A stretch of 64,000 nucleotides of DNA from positions 2,011,001 to 2,075,000 of the forward strand of contig NZ_CP030126.1 of assembly GCF_003568845.1 (NCBI RefSeq). The letters are read 5' to 3'. The notes beneath the pieces were generated by a model. The model was not told the DNA's origin. It worked only from the letters and a program-made list of their open reading frames with translations, and searched no databases. Every line of letters begins with the position of its first letter. The stretch's first letter is position 1. The stretch comes from Indioceanicola profundi (GTDB lineage: Bacteria; Pseudomonadota; Alphaproteobacteria; Azospirillales; Azospirillaceae). The translations under genes were made by a program, and so were the position numbers. This document shows, in pieces, positions 54,538 through 64,000 of this stretch.

Positions 54538-56103
54538 TCAGCCCAGGAAGGGCGGCAGCGGCTGCGGGCCGGCGGCCTGCTCCAGGACGCCGGCCACGCG
54601 GAACAGCGTCTCCTCGTCGAACGGGCGGCCAAGGAGCTGGAGACCCAGCGGCAGGCCGTCGGCGGCGAGGCCGGCCGGAACCGACACGCCCGGCAGGCCG
54701 GCCAGGCTGGCCGGAACCGTGAAGACGTCATTCAGGTACATGGCGATGGGATCGTCCATCTTCTCCCCGATGGCGAAGGCCGTGCTGGGGGCCGTCGGGG
54801 TCAGGATGACGTCGCACTGCTCATAGGCCTTCGCGAAATCCTCCGCGATGCGGGCGCGGACCTTCTGGGCCTTGAGGTAGTAGGCGTCGTAATAGCCGGC
54901 GGAGAGCACATAGGTGCCGATCATGATGCGCCGGCGCACCTCCGCCCCGAAGCCCTCGGCGCGGGTGTTCTCGTACATCTCCTTCAAATCCTTGCCCTCG
55001 ACCCGCAGGCCGAAGCGGACACCGTCATAGCGGGCAAGGTTGGAGGAGCATTCCGCCGGGGCCACGATGTAGTAGGTCGGCAGCGCGTACTTGGTGTGCG
55101 GCAGGCTGATCTCCACCGGCACGGCGCCGGCGGCCTTCAGCCAGTCGATGCCCTGCTGCCAGACGCGCTCGATCTCCGCAGGCATGCCCTCGACCCGGTA
55201 TTCCTTCGGAATGCCGACGCGCAGGCCGCGGATGTCGCCGGTCAGCGCCGCCTCGAAGTCCGGCACCGGCATGTCCACGCTGGTGCTGTCCTTCGGGTCG
55301 AAGCCGCACATGCTCTTCAGCATGATGGCGGAGTCGCGCACCGTGCGGGTCATCGGGCCGGCCTGGTCCAGCGAGCTGGCGAAGGCCACGATGCCCCAGC
55401 GGGAGCAGCGGCCATAGGTGGGCTTGAAGCCCACGATGCCGACGAAGCTGGCCGGCTGGCGGATGGAACCGCCGGTATCGGTACCCGTGGCCGCGATTGC
55501 CGCGCGCGCCGCGACGGCCGCCGCCGACCCGCCGGAGGAGCCGCCGGGAACCAGCTTGCGCTCCCACTCCCACTCCGTCACCGGCTGGGGCTGGCGGAAG
55601 GCGTCCGCCAGCTCGTCCAACAGGCCGCCATTGGAGGTGTGCGCATCGCGCTGGGTCTTTATGCCCTTGGACCAGGGGCTGATCACCGGGCCGTAATGGC
55701 TGGTGATGTTGGCGCTGCCCATGGCGAACTCGTCCATGTTCAGCTTGCCCAGCATGACCGCACCGTCGGCGAACAGCTTCGCAGTGACCGTGCTCTCATA
55801 GGGCGGCTTGAAGCCGGTCAGGATCCTGCTGCCCGCCGTGCTGTCGACGCCTTCGGTGCAGAACAGATCCTTCACGCCGATGGGTAGCCCGTCCATGGGC
55901 CGGCCCTCGCCCTTGGCGTAGCGGGCGTCGGACGCCTCCGCCTGCCGCAGGGCGATCTCCGGCGTCTCCACCGTGTAGGCGTTCAGGCAACGGGAGTTCT
56001 CGACCGCGTGGATGTAGGCCCGGGTCAGCTCGACCGCGCTGAAGTCCTTCTTGCGCAGGCCGTCCAGGGCCTCCGCGATGGTCAGATTGGTCAGTTCGGT
56101 CAT
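54538..56103 (-). CDS. gatA: Glutamyl-tRNA(Gln) amidotransferase subunit A
   Basis: The 521-residue amidase subunit converts glutamyl-tRNA(Gln) to glutaminyl-tRNA(Gln) with GatC and GatB. The catalytic triad is intact: Lys78 in GVKDLFC, the cis-Ser in PGGSSGGS (Ser189/190), and nucleophile Ser213 in GTDTGGSIR. Compared with the S. aureus enzyme (485 residues, K79, S154, S178), about 36 extra residues lie between Lys78 and the cis-Ser (about 141-181). Its start overlaps the gatC stop (TAATG). gatB is not in the window. Confidence 0.97.
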   Translation of the reverse strand: MTELTNLTIAEALDGLRKKDFSAVELTRAYIHAVENSRCLNAYTVETPEIALRQAEASDARYAKGEGRPMDGLPIGVKDLFCTEGVDSTAGSRILTGFKPPYESTVTAKLFADGAVMLGKLNMDEFAMGSANITSHYGPVISPWSKGIKTQRDAHTSNGGLLDELADAFRQPQPVTEWEWERKLVPGGSSGGSAAAVAARAAIAATGTDTGGSIRQPASFVGIVGFKPTYGRCSRWGIVAFASSLDQAGPMTRTVRDSAIMLKSMCGFDPKDSTSVDMPVPDFEAALTGDIRGLRVGIPKEYRVEGMPAEIERVWQQGIDWLKAAGAVPVEISLPHTKYALPTYYIVAPAECSSNLARYDGVRFGLRVEGKDLKEMYENTRAEGFGAEVRRRIMIGTYVLSAGYYDAYYLKAQKVRARIAEDFAKAYEQCDVILTPTAPSTAFAIGEKMDDPIAMYLNDVFTVPASLAGLPGVSVPAGLAADGLPLGLQLLGRPFDEETLFRVAGVLEQAAGPQPLPPFLG

Positions 56104-56405
56104 TACTCGACCACCTTGGGAACGGAGAAGAAGGTTTCGGCCGCGTCGGGAGCGTTCTTCACGATCTTGTCGGGATAGCCGCCGTCGGTCACCACGTCCG
56201 CCCGGCGGCGCAGGGTCTGCGCGGCCACGCTGGTCATCGGCTCGACGCCGGCCGTATCCACCTCGTCCAGCATTTCGACCCAGCCCAGGATCTTGTTCAA
56301 CTCACCGGCAAGGTGGTCAAGTTCCTGTTCCGGCACCTTGATGCGGGCCAGATGCGCGATCTTCGCCACCTGTTCCTTGTTGAGGGCGGCCTTATCGGAC
56401 GACAT
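56103..56405 (-). CDS. gatC: Glutamyl-tRNA(Gln) amidotransferase subunit C
   Basis: The 100-residue subunit stabilises GatA and links it to GatB. It has the family core [32 protein letters not shown] and GVEPMTSV. I prefer the ATG at 56405 with GGAGAGA upstream rather than the longer in-frame start. Its stop overlaps the start of gatA by one base, so the two are coupled. Confidence 0.96.
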   Translation of the reverse strand: MSSDKAALNKEQVAKIAHLARIKVPEQELDHLAGELNKILGWVEMLDEVDTAGVEPMTSVAAQTLRRRADVVTDGGYPDKIVKNAPDAAETFFSVPKVVE

Positions 56406-56518
56406 TGTGTTAAGTCTCTCCGTAATGGGGGCCATACGCCATCCCGGACAGCATATCCGGACGCATGGCGCGGCCCCTTCGGTATGACGCGAAGCGGCAG
56501 GGAAGCTAGCACCGAGCC

Positions 56519-57100
56519 ATGGCGATCCGCAACCTCATGGAACTGAAGCAGGGGCTGCCCCGGAACGGGCGGCTGATGGGGCTGGATGTGGGGGAGACCA
56601 CCATCGGTCTCTCCGTGTCCGACCCCGGCCTGTCCGTCGCCTCCCCCGTGGGCACGATCCGGCGCACCAAATTCACGCCCGACGCGCAGGAACTGGCCCG
56701 CGCCATGCGCGACCGGGACGTGAAGGCGCTGGTGATCGGCTGGCCCGTCAACATGGACGGGACGGAGGGGCCGCGCTGCGACAGCGTGCGCCAGTTCGCC
56801 AAGAACCTGCTGAAGGTGCCGGAGCTGTTCGGCGGCGAACTGGACATCGCCTTCTGGGACGAGCGCCTGTCCACCAGCGCGGTCGAGCGCATGATGATCG
56901 GCTGGGACATGACCCGGAAGCGCCGGGACGAGGTGGTGGACAAGATGGCGGCCGCCTACATCCTGCAAGGCGCGCTGGACCATCTGCGCCATGCGAGCCA
57001 AGCCGACGCCCGCGGGGCGCGCTCCAGCCTGGGCTCCGACGATGATGACGGAGACGGTGACGGCGGCGGCGATGGCGGCGGGGACGGCGGAGGCGAATGA
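56519..57100 (+). CDS. ruvX: Holliday junction resolvase-like protein RuvX (YqgF)
   Basis: The 193-residue RNase-H-fold protein has LMGLDVGETTIGLSVSD with catalytic Asp (about D23), LVIGWPVNMDGTEGPRCD, FWDERLSTSAVE and DKMAAAYILQ, where the last Asp is catalytic. YqgF-family proteins act in rRNA maturation and may resolve junctions. The final 25 residues are a run of Asp and Gly, an unusual low-complexity tail. It overlaps the next gene by 4 bases (ATGA). Confidence 0.95.
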   Translation: MAIRNLMELKQGLPRNGRLMGLDVGETTIGLSVSDPGLSVASPVGTIRRTKFTPDAQELARAMRDRDVKALVIGWPVNMDGTEGPRCDSVRQFAKNLLKVPELFGGELDIAFWDERLSTSAVERMMIGWDMTRKRRDEVVDKMAAAYILQGALDHLRHASQADARGARSSLGSDDDDGDGDGGGDGGGDGGGE

Positions 57101-58023
57101 GCGCCGTCTTCGAGGCGCTGGCGCCGATCTTCCTCATCATCGTGGCCGGTCTCGTGATGAAGCGCCGGCAACTGGTCCCGGACTCGTTCTGGGGCCCGTG
57201 CGAGATGCTGACCTTCTACGTCTTCTTCCCGGCCCTGCTGGTCGACAGCACGGCGCGGGCGGATCTGTCGGACGTTGACGTGGTCGGAATGGGCGGGGCG
57301 ATGCTGGGCGGAACGCTGGCCGCCGCAGCCCTGCTGCTGCTTGTCCGGCCATGGGTGGCCAAGGACAGCCCGGCCTTCACCTCCGTCTTCCAGGGGGCGG
57401 TGCGCATCAACACCTATGTGGGCCTGGCCGCCGTCTCCGCGCTGTACGGGACGGAGGGCAAGGCCCTGATGGCGGTGGGCATCATCTCCATCGTTCCGCT
57501 GATCAACGTCATGGCGGTGCTGGTCCTGCACCGCTGGGGCAGCGGCGGCCGGAAGGGCTGGCGGCATGTGCTGCTGTCATTGGCCAAGAACCCGCTGCTG
57601 CTGGCCGTGCTGATCGGGCTGGCGCTGAACGCTGCGGGCATCCACACGATCACGGTGGTCAGCCCGCTGATGCAGGCGCTGGGCGCCGCGGCCCTTCCCC
57701 TGGGGCTGCTGGCGGTGGGTGCCGGGCTGGATCTGGCGGCGGTGCGCCGGTCGGGGGCCGGGCTGGTCTGGTCCAGCGTGGTCCGGCTGGTCATGGTGCC
57801 CGCGATCACGGCGGCATTGGGCATCTGGGCCGGGCTGGATACCGTGCCGCTGGCGGTGATCGTGCTCTATAACGGCCTGCCGACCTCCGCCGCCTCCTAT
57901 GTCCAGTCGCGACTGATGGGTGGCGACCATGCGCTGATGGCCGGGATCATCACCGCCCAGACCCTGGCCGCGGCCGTCACCCTGCCGATCTGCCTGCTGC
58001 TGGTGGGCGGTGTGCCGGGATAG
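57097..58023 (+). CDS. AEC family (auxin efflux carrier-like) transporter
   Basis: The 308-residue membrane protein has about ten hydrophobic helices, with FLIIVAGLVMKRRQL near the start and NGLPTSAASYVQSRLMGGD near the end, the family's conserved helix-breaking motif. Members export small organic acids such as malate or malonate; the substrate here cannot be told. The start overlaps the ruvX stop by 4 bases, so translation is coupled. Confidence 0.9.
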   Translation: MSAVFEALAPIFLIIVAGLVMKRRQLVPDSFWGPCEMLTFYVFFPALLVDSTARADLSDVDVVGMGGAMLGGTLAAAALLLLVRPWVAKDSPAFTSVFQGAVRINTYVGLAAVSALYGTEGKALMAVGIISIVPLINVMAVLVLHRWGSGGRKGWRHVLLSLAKNPLLLAVLIGLALNAAGIHTITVVSPLMQALGAAALPLGLLAVGAGLDLAAVRRSGAGLVWSSVVRLVMVPAITAALGIWAGLDTVPLAVIVLYNGLPTSAASYVQSRLMGGDHALMAGIITAQTLAAAVTLPICLLLVGGVPG

Positions 58024-58029
58024 CGCGGC

Positions 58030-58356
58030 CTACAGCTTCTTCGTGACGATGCGGGCGATGCCCGACCTGGTTTCCGGCGTTTTCCCATAGGCCTGGGCCG
58101 CCTGCTCCGGTTGCTTCAGCGCCTCCATCACCCGCGTCGCGAAGCGGCCGCCATCCTGGCGGGACTGGAGGAACAGCATCACGGCGTTGCGCGCCGCGTC
58201 CTTGTCGTAGGGCTCCGTCGCCGGTGCCGCCATGGGCTTCGAGCCGGGCTGCACGCGGCGGGCGACCTGTTCCGCGCGGGCCAGCACCTCGGGGTCCAGG
58301 CGCGCACGGATGGTGCGGATCTGGCGCAGAAGCTCGGCTTTCGGGTCGGTCGGCAC
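58030..58356 (-). CDS. Small hypothetical protein
   Basis: The 108-residue protein begins at GTG 58356 with GGAGC about 9 bases upstream, giving a start VPTDPKAELLRQIRTIRARLD. It is predominantly helical and basic, with YDKDAARNAVMLFLQSRQDG and a C-terminal ARIVTKKL. I do not recognise a family. It ends 7 bases from the convergent AEC transporter gene and is divergent from the CoA-transferase gene. Confidence 0.65.
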   Translation of the reverse strand: MPTDPKAELLRQIRTIRARLDPEVLARAEQVARRVQPGSKPMAAPATEPYDKDAARNAVMLFLQSRQDGGRFATRVMEALKQPEQAAQAYGKTPETRSGIARIVTKKL

Positions 58357-58520
58357 AGGGACGGCGCTCCATTCGGGCGGGAATGCCGCCAGTGTGGGGC
58401 AAGGGCGGGGCCGCCACAAGCCCGGCGCGTAGGTCCTACCTCCCGGCCGGCGGCTTGCCCAGGCCGCACCGGCGGCCCTAAGCTGCATCATCGTTTCGTG
58501 ATGTGGATCGGACCCCGTAG

Positions 58521-59756
58521 ATGCCCCACCATACCCCGCCCGTCACCGGCCCCCTTGCCGGCCTGCGCGTCCTGGACATGAGCCGCATCCTGGCCGGGCC
58601 CAGCGCCACCCAGATGCTGGGCGACCTCGGCGCCGACGTGGTGAAGGTGGAACGGCCGGACCAGGGCGACGATACCCGGAAATGGGGCCCGCCCTATCTG
58701 AAGGATGCCGAGGGTCGGGACAGCACGGAGAGTAGCTATTACCTCTCCGCCAACCGCAACAAGCGCTCCCTCACCCTGGACTTCACCAAGCCGGAGGGGC
58801 GCGCCCTGGCGCTGCGCCTGATCGGCCATGCCGACGTGCTGGTGGAGAACTACAAGACCGGCACGCTGGCGAAGTACGGGCTGGGCTATGAGGATCTGCG
58901 CGACGCCTATCCGCGGCTGATCTATCTGTCGCTCACCGGGTTCGGCCAGACCGGCCCCTACGCCGCCCGCGCCGGCTACGATTTCCTGATCCAGGGAATG
59001 GGCGGGATCATGTCCCTGACCGGGGAGACGGAGGGGGAGCCGATGAAGGCCGGCGTCGCCATCGCCGACCTGATGGCCGGCATGTATTCCGGCGTGGCCA
59101 TCCTGGCGGCGCTGCGCCACCGCGACCAGACCGGCCGCGGCCAGCATATCGACATGTCGCTGCTGGACGCCCAGGTGGCGTGGCTGTCGAACGCCGGACA
59201 GTATTTCCTGACCAGCGGGCAGCCCACCCCGCGCTATGGCAACGGCCACCCGACCATCGTTCCCTACCAGACCTTCCGGGCGGCGGATGACTGGATCATC
59301 CTGGCCGTCGGCAATGACGAGCAGTTCCGGAAGTTCTGCGCCTTCGCCGGCAAGCCGGAGCTGGCTGCCGATCCCCGATTCGCCACCAACCGCATGCGCG
59401 TCACCAACCGGGCGGAGCTGGTGCCCATGCTGGAGGCCGTGATCGCAGCGCAGCCGACGTCGCACTGGCTGGAGGGGCTGGAGCCGCTGGGCGTTCCGGC
59501 CGGGCCGATCAACGGCATCCCCGCCGTCTTCGCCGACCCGCAGGTCCAGGCCCGCGGCATGCGGGTGGAGATGCAGCACCCGGTACGGCCCGACCCGGTT
59601 TCCCTGATCGGCAGCCCGATGAAATTCTCCAGCACGCCGGTCAATTACCGCTATGCCCCGCCCACCCTTGGCCAGCACACGGACGAGGTGCTGGGCGACT
59701 GGCTGCGCATGCAGCCGGCGGAGGTGGAGAAGCTGCGCGGCAAGGGCGTGGTTTGA
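58521..59756 (+). CDS. CaiB/BaiF family (class III) CoA transferase
   Basis: The 411-residue protein has the family N-terminus [33 protein letters not shown], the [19 protein letters not shown] block that includes the catalytic Asp, and [16 protein letters not shown]. Class III CoA transferases move CoA between carboxylic acids such as formate, oxalate, succinate or carnitine intermediates; the substrate is unresolved. It is followed after 55 bases by a dienelactone hydrolase gene. Confidence 0.93.
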   Translation: MPHHTPPVTGPLAGLRVLDMSRILAGPSATQMLGDLGADVVKVERPDQGDDTRKWGPPYLKDAEGRDSTESSYYLSANRNKRSLTLDFTKPEGRALALRLIGHADVLVENYKTGTLAKYGLGYEDLRDAYPRLIYLSLTGFGQTGPYAARAGYDFLIQGMGGIMSLTGETEGEPMKAGVAIADLMAGMYSGVAILAALRHRDQTGRGQHIDMSLLDAQVAWLSNAGQYFLTSGQPTPRYGNGHPTIVPYQTFRAADDWIILAVGNDEQFRKFCAFAGKPELAADPRFATNRMRVTNRAELVPMLEAVIAAQPTSHWLEGLEPLGVPAGPINGIPAVFADPQVQARGMRVEMQHPVRPDPVSLIGSPMKFSSTPVNYRYAPPTLGQHTDEVLGDWLRMQPAEVEKLRGKGVV

Positions 59757-59811
59757 CGAAACGGGAATGCGGCCTATCCTCCGCTCCAGTCTCAAGGATC
59801 GGAGGACGCCC

Positions 59812-60696
59812 ATGCCTACGCTGACCGGACCCGAGGATGTACAGGTGCTGAACGCGCCGCTTTCCCGCCGCACCTTCGCAATCACCAGCGTCGCCGCCGG
59901 CTTCGCCCTGTCGGTGGACCCGGCGGGCGCGCAGACCGTGATCACCACCCCGTCCGACGGGCTGGTGGCCGGTGAGGTCTCCATCCCCGTGCGGGACGGA
60001 ACCCTGCCCGCCTACCGTGCCATGCCGGAGGGGGACGGCCCCTTCCCCACCGTGCTGGTGGTGCAGGAGATTTTCGGCGTGCATGAGCATATGCAGGATG
60101 TCTGCCGCCGCTTTGCCAAGGCCGGCTATTTCGCCGTGGCGCCTGAGCTTTATGCCCGCCAGGGCGATCCGCGCACCGTGGCGGATGTGCAGACCCTGTT
60201 CTCCACCATCGTCTCCAAGGTCCCGGACGATCAGGTCATGGCCGATCTGGATGAGACGGTGGCCTGGGCCAAGGAAACCGGCAAGGCGGACACGGAGAGC
60301 CTGGGCATCACCGGCTTCTGCTGGGGCGGGCGGATCGTCTGGCTTTATGCCGCCCACAACCCCGCTCTGAAGGCAGGCGTGGCTTGGTACGGACGGCTGG
60401 TGCCGCGCGGCGAGCCCTCTCCCCTTCAGCCGCGGCATCCCATCGACTTGGCCGCCGAACTGAAGGCGCCGGTGCTGGGTCTATATGGCGGGCAGGATCA
60501 GGGCATTCCGGTCGAGACCGTGGAGCAGATGCGCGCCGCCTTGGCGGAGGCGGGCAAGACAGGGTCGGAGATCGTGGTCTATCCCGAGGCCCCCCACGGC
60601 TTCTACGCCGATTACCGCCCCAGCTTCCGCGAGGATGCGGCACAGGATGGCTGGCAGCGCTGCCTGGAGTGGTTCAAGCAGCACGGAGTCGCCTGA
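59812..60696 (+). CDS. Dienelactone hydrolase family protein with twin-arginine-type signal
   Basis: The 294-residue alpha/beta hydrolase has catalytic Cys170 in GFCWGG, Asp229 in GGQDQG and His262 in APHGF. The N-terminus carries [17 protein letters not shown], which looks like a Tat signal (an RRTF motif and a hydrophobic stretch), so the enzyme is probably exported. Relatives include carboxymethylenebutenolidase and other hydrolases. GGAGGA precedes the ATG. A strong hairpin follows. Confidence 0.9.
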   Translation: MPTLTGPEDVQVLNAPLSRRTFAITSVAAGFALSVDPAGAQTVITTPSDGLVAGEVSIPVRDGTLPAYRAMPEGDGPFPTVLVVQEIFGVHEHMQDVCRRFAKAGYFAVAPELYARQGDPRTVADVQTLFSTIVSKVPDDQVMADLDETVAWAKETGKADTESLGITGFCWGGRIVWLYAAHNPALKAGVAWYGRLVPRGEPSPLQPRHPIDLAAELKAPVLGLYGGQDQGIPVETVEQMRAALAEAGKTGSEIVVYPEAPHGFYADYRPSFREDAAQDGWQRCLEWFKQHGVA

Positions 60697-60708
60697 TCGG
60701 CATGGGAA

Positions 60709-60736
60709 CGCCGGCCGGGAACGATCCCGGCCGGCG
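60709..60736. terminator. Bidirectional hairpin after the dienelactone hydrolase gene
   Basis: A perfect 12-bp stem CGCCGGCCGGGA / TCCCGGCCGGCG with an ACGA loop lies between this plus-strand gene and the convergent DUF4142 gene. Confidence 0.8.
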
Positions 60737-60759
60737 GCTTCCCGGCACCGCTATCAGGA

Positions 60760-61392
60760 TCAGTCGCTGGAAGCGGTGGCCCCGTACTCCGCCTGAAGCT
60801 CCTGCGCCATTGTCAGATGTTTCCGCAAGGCCGGGAGCTGATTGGCTGCATATTGCTGGAGCGGGTCGTTGCCGCCCCCGGAGCTTTGCGCCTGCTGCTC
60901 GAACAGCTCGATGGCGCGCTGATGCTCCTCCACCAGGATGCGGGCATATTCGGCCGCGAACTGGTCGCCGGAAAGGTCCTCCAGCATTTCCGCAGATTCC
61001 TTCTGGCGATCCGACGGTTCGTCCGGGAGGTTGAGATCATAGCTGCTTGCCATGCTCTCCACCTCCTCCTGGGCAGCCTTGTGATCCTCCAGGACATGCT
61101 CCGCCGCGGTGGTCACCCTGTCCGGCAGATCGTCCTTGTCCAGAGCCATCTCTGCGAGCTGGATCTCCGCCAGGTTCGTCTGGACCGCCTTCTTCAGGAA
61201 CGTGTGGCCCTGCTCCGTAAGCGCCATGGCGAACGCGGCCGGCATCGCGCCGCCGGGCGTGCGGACGTCCACGGGTTCGCTTGGGGTGGGGCCGGACGCG
61301 CCGTAGCTCGTCGAGTCGCTCTGTCCTTCGGCGAACGCCGCACCTGCGGTGGTGGCCAGCAGGCTTGCGGCGAAGATGGCAACGCAGCGCAT
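60760..61392 (-). CDS. DUF4142 domain protein, exported
   Basis: The 210-residue protein starts at [20 protein letters not shown], a Sec signal peptide ending near AFA-EG. The mature part has the DUF4142 (ferritin-like, four-helix) motifs [32 protein letters not shown] and [20 protein letters not shown] chose the second of two close ATGs since GGAGG is 6 bases upstream of it. Family members are stress-related outer-envelope proteins of unknown activity. Confidence 0.85.
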   Translation of the reverse strand: MRCVAIFAASLLATTAGAAFAEGQSDSTSYGASGPTPSEPVDVRTPGGAMPAAFAMALTEQGHTFLKKAVQTNLAEIQLAEMALDKDDLPDRVTTAAEHVLEDHKAAQEEVESMASSYDLNLPDEPSDRQKESAEMLEDLSGDQFAAEYARILVEEHQRAIELFEQQAQSSGGGNDPLQQYAANQLPALRKHLTMAQELQAEYGATASSD

Positions 61393-61539
61393 CTGCATCC
61401 TCCAGCATTTGAAAAGATGCGGTGTCAACAGCGCTCCCGGCGCATCCTCACGCGGCGGAGGGGCCGGCGCTTGCCTCCTGCGGCGGGCGGGGCCATAGTC
61501 CCGCCGACCCGCCCCAGACCGCAGCCGATATCGCCGCCC

Positions 61540-62502
61540 ATGCCGCCGCACCCCCACGATTTGGACGCCCGCGCCGATTCCCTGCCCCACCGCGACCTGC
61601 TGGGCATCCAGGGGCTGACCGCGCCGGAGATCAATCTGATCCTCGATCTGGCGGACGGCTATGTCGCCCAGAACCGCAGCGCCCGGAAGTTCAGCGACGT
61701 GCTGGCCGGGCGCACGGTGGTGAACCTCTTCTTCGAGAACTCCACCCGCACCCGCACCAGCTTCGAGCTGGCGGCCAAGCGGCTGGGCGGCGACGCCATC
61801 AATATGTCGGTGGACGGCTCGTCCGTGAAGAAGGGGGAGACCCTAATCGACACGGCGATGACCCTGAACGCCATGCATCTGGACGTGCTGGTGGTCCGCC
61901 ATCAGGAATCGGGCGCGCCGAAGCTGCTGGCCGACAAGGTGAACTGCGCCGTCATCAATGCCGGCGACGGCGCGCATGAGCACCCGACCCAGGCGCTGCT
62001 GGACGCCCTGACCATCCGTCGCCACAAGGGCAGCCTGAAGGGCCTGACTGTAGCGATCTGCGGCGACATCCTGCACAGCCGGGTAGCCCGGTCGAACATC
62101 CACCTGCTGAACATCATGGGCGCCAACGTCCGCGTCGTCGCCCCGCCCACTTTGGTGCCGTCCGGGCTGGACCGGCTTGGAGTGGAGGTCCACCACTCCA
62201 TGAAGACCGGCCTGAAGGATGCGGATATCGTCATGATGCTGCGCCTCCAGCTTGAGCGCATGCAGGGCCAGTACCTGCCCAGCCAGCGGGAGTATTTCCG
62301 CTTCTTCGGCCTGGATTACGAGAAGCTGACCGTGGCGAAGCCCGACGTGCTGGTGATGCATCCCGGCCCCATGAACCGCGGGGTGGAGATCGACAGCCTG
62401 GTAGCCGACGACATCCACCGCAGCGTGATCCTGGAGCAGGTGGAGCTTGGCGTGGCCGTGCGCATGGCCTGCCTGGACCTCCTGACCCGCACGCGGAATT
62501 GA
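61540..62502 (+). CDS. pyrB: Aspartate carbamoyltransferase catalytic subunit
   Basis: The 320-residue enzyme condenses carbamoyl phosphate and aspartate in pyrimidine synthesis. It has the carbamoyl-phosphate site STRTR (S68-R72) and HPTQ in [10 protein letters not shown], plus HPGPMNR near the C-terminus. I start at ATG 61540; the open frame extends further upstream through the DUF4142 region and is not coding. pyrI, the regulatory subunit of enteric enzymes, is absent; a dihydroorotase-like gene follows, typical of the PyrB/PyrC' type of complex. Confidence 0.96.
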   Translation: MPPHPHDLDARADSLPHRDLLGIQGLTAPEINLILDLADGYVAQNRSARKFSDVLAGRTVVNLFFENSTRTRTSFELAAKRLGGDAINMSVDGSSVKKGETLIDTAMTLNAMHLDVLVVRHQESGAPKLLADKVNCAVINAGDGAHEHPTQALLDALTIRRHKGSLKGLTVAICGDILHSRVARSNIHLLNIMGANVRVVAPPTLVPSGLDRLGVEVHHSMKTGLKDADIVMMLRLQLERMQGQYLPSQREYFRFFGLDYEKLTVAKPDVLVMHPGPMNRGVEIDSLVADDIHRSVILEQVELGVAVRMACLDLLTRTRN

Positions 62503-62517
62503 GGAGCGGTGACCGCC

Positions 62518-63816
62518 ATGACCAATCGCACCGCCTACACCAACGCCCGCCTGCTGGACCCCGCGACCGGGTTGGACGCCATCGGGGGGCTGCTGGTCGA
62601 GGGGACGAAGATCGCCGATTTCGGCCCTGCCCTGTTCCGTGACGGGGTGCCAGAAGGCGTGGAGCGCATCGATTGCGGCGGCGCCTGCTTGGCGCCGGGC
62701 CTCGTCGACCTCCGCGCCGATGTGGGGGAGCCGGGGTTCGAGCATAACGAGACCCTGCTGACCGCCAGCCGCTCGGCCGCCGCGGGCGGCATCACGGCGC
62801 TGGCCTGCCTGCCCAACACGGACCCGGTGCTGGACGATGTGGCCGGGCTGGAATTCATCGCCCGGCGCGCCCGCGAGGTGAAGCTGGTCAAGATTTTCGC
62901 CTACGCCTCCGTCACGCGGGAGACGGCCGGGCGCGAGATCGCCGAGATGGGCCTGCTGGCGGAGGCCGGGGCGGTGGGCTTCACCGACGGCACTAGCCCG
63001 GTGACGGATGCCGGCGTGATGCGCCGGGCGCTGTCCTATGCCAAGACCTGGGGCCGGACCATCTTCCAGCATCCGGCGGAGCCGTCACTGGCCGCCGGCG
63101 GCGCGATGAATGCCGGCGAGGTCGCGACGCGCCTGGGGCTGAAGGGCATCTCCCCCATGGCCGAGATCATCATGCTGGAGCGTGATCTGCGGCTGGTGGA
63201 GATGACCGGCGGGCGCTACCACGCCGCCAACATCTCTACCGCCGAAAGCGTGGACGTGATCCGGCGGGCGAAGCGCAAGGGGCTGAAGGTCACCTGCGAT
63301 ACCGCCCCGCCCTATTTCTCCCTGACGGAGGTGGATGTCGGGGACTACCGCACCTTCTTCAAACTGTCTCCACCATTGCGCGGGGAGATGGACCGCCGCG
63401 CCATCATCGACGGGCTGGCGGACGGCACCATCGACGCCATCGCGAGCGATCATGCCCCGCGCGACCAGGATGTGAAGCGTGTGCCGTTCGGGCAGGCCGC
63501 CTTCGGCTCCGTCGGGTTCGAAACCCTGCTGCCCCTGGTGCTGGAACTTGTGCACAAGGAGCATCTCTCCCTGCTGGGTGCACTGGATACGGTGACCCGC
63601 AGGCCGGCGGATATCCTGGGGCTTAAGGGCATGGGGCGGCTTGCCAAGGGCGGTGCCGCCGATCTGGTGCTGTTCGATGCCGAGCGGCCCTGGAAGGTCG
63701 AGGCGGAGAAGCTGGCCTCAAAATCCAAGAACAGTTGCTTCGACCGCCGCCCTGTCCAGGGTATGGTGCTGCGCACCGTCGTCGATGGCCGCACCGTCCA
63801 TTCCAAGGCCGATTAA
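62518..63816 (+). CDS. pyrC: Dihydroorotase-like protein lacking the HxH metal site (PyrC' / PyrX type)
   Basis: The 432-residue amidohydrolase-fold protein follows pyrB by 15 bases and aligns with bacterial dihydroorotase, but the first metal-binding pair H-x-H is replaced by R66-A-D68 in VDLRADVGEPG. The later ASDHAPR is kept. Loss of the HxH pair is the feature of non-catalytic partners such as Pseudomonas PyrC', needed for stability of the PyrB enzyme. An authentic dihydroorotase must then be encoded elsewhere. The GTG 9 bases upstream is a less likely start. Confidence 0.88.
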   Translation: MTNRTAYTNARLLDPATGLDAIGGLLVEGTKIADFGPALFRDGVPEGVERIDCGGACLAPGLVDLRADVGEPGFEHNETLLTASRSAAAGGITALACLPNTDPVLDDVAGLEFIARRAREVKLVKIFAYASVTRETAGREIAEMGLLAEAGAVGFTDGTSPVTDAGVMRRALSYAKTWGRTIFQHPAEPSLAAGGAMNAGEVATRLGLKGISPMAEIIMLERDLRLVEMTGGRYHAANISTAESVDVIRRAKRKGLKVTCDTAPPYFSLTEVDVGDYRTFFKLSPPLRGEMDRRAIIDGLADGTIDAIASDHAPRDQDVKRVPFGQAAFGSVGFETLLPLVLELVHKEHLSLLGALDTVTRRPADILGLKGMGRLAKGGAADLVLFDAERPWKVEAEKLASKSKNSCFDRRPVQGMVLRTVVDGRTVHSKAD

Positions 63817-63828
63817 GAGCCGATCCCC

Positions 63829-64000
63829 ATGCCCGATCCGATCAGCTGGGAACTGTCCTGGCCCTATCTCCTGGCCGCCTTCGCGAGCGGGTACCTTCTG
63901 GGCTCCATCCCCTTCGGCCTGGTTCTGACCCGGCTGGCCGGCTATGGCGATATCCGGAAGATCGGCTCCGGCAATATCGGCGCGACCAACGTGCTGCGCA
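63829..64000 (+). CDS. plsY: Acyl-phosphate glycerol-3-phosphate acyltransferase PlsY, N-terminal part (partial)
   Basis: Only about 57 residues are visible; the gene runs past the right edge. The segment [17 protein letters not shown] followed by [16 protein letters not shown] is diagnostic of PlsY, a polytopic inner-membrane enzyme that makes lysophosphatidic acid from acyl phosphate. The order pyrB-pyrC'-plsY is common in alphaproteobacteria. It starts 13 bases after the preceding stop. Confidence 0.92.
   Translation, partial: MPDPISWELSWPYLLAAFASGYLLGSIPFGLVLTRLAGYGDIRKIGSGNIGATNVLR

Overview
The window is GC-rich, densely packed bacterial chromosome with no tRNA, rRNA, insertion sequence, prophage or CRISPR array that I can see. 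Gene content and order point to an alphaproteobacterium of the Rhodospirillales, probably near the Azospirillaceae. Supporting features are the order gatA/gatC/ruvX ... pyrB/pyrC'/plsY, the xseB-ispA-dxs cluster, a SUF operon headed by an Rrf2 regulator, a stress cluster of the rhizobial nutrient-deprivation-induced type, and a receiver-DUF3369-GGDEF-EAL protein. The taxonomic placement is inference; nothing in the window names the species.

Left part (1-25.5 kb): a partial pabB, then sppA, tlyA, a small entericidin-like lipoprotein, a LysR/wrbA divergent pair, a pirin, a DUF423 membrane protein, a sulfide-sensor-like ArsR regulator divergent from tusA, a histone-deacetylase-family hydrolase, and the isoprenoid genes xseB-ispA-dxs. 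Next come an MNT/HEPN toxin-antitoxin pair, a frameshifted c-di-GMP protein, a Na+/H+ antiporter with a cyclic-nucleotide domain, a HicAB pair with a damaged antitoxin end, and a response regulator/histidine kinase operon led by an unknown protein. The stretch ends with a four-gene stress operon that has a candidate EcfG-type promoter.

Centre (25.5-42.9 kb): the SUF iron-sulfur operon (rrf2-sufB-sufC-GNAT-sufD-GNAT-sufS-sufU-sufT-sufA). It is unusual in carrying two double-GNAT genes, and a bipartite hairpin repeat sits between sufB and sufC. It is followed by an unrecognised pair of co-translated membrane coiled-coil proteins, pepN, two adjacent macrodomain proteins (the second apparently without catalytic residues), and a minus-strand group of a phosphotransferase/ATPase fusion, a universal stress protein and a small conserved protein. 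An FNR/FixK-like box precedes the stress-protein gene.

Right part (42.9-64 kb): a divergent phosphoenolpyruvate-carboxylase-like protein, a strictosidine-synthase-like protein, a DJ-1/PfpI protein, glpD, an IclR regulator facing glcB (malate synthase G, frameshifted) with glcG, mepA, gatCA, ruvX, an AEC transporter, a CaiB-type CoA transferase, an exported dienelactone hydrolase, a DUF4142 protein, pyrB with a dihydroorotase lacking its metal ligands, and the start of plsY.

Three genes (the GGDEF-EAL protein, hicB and glcB) are each broken by a single-base indel. Because glcB is a conserved central-metabolism gene, sequencing or assembly errors should be excluded before any of these is called a pseudogene.
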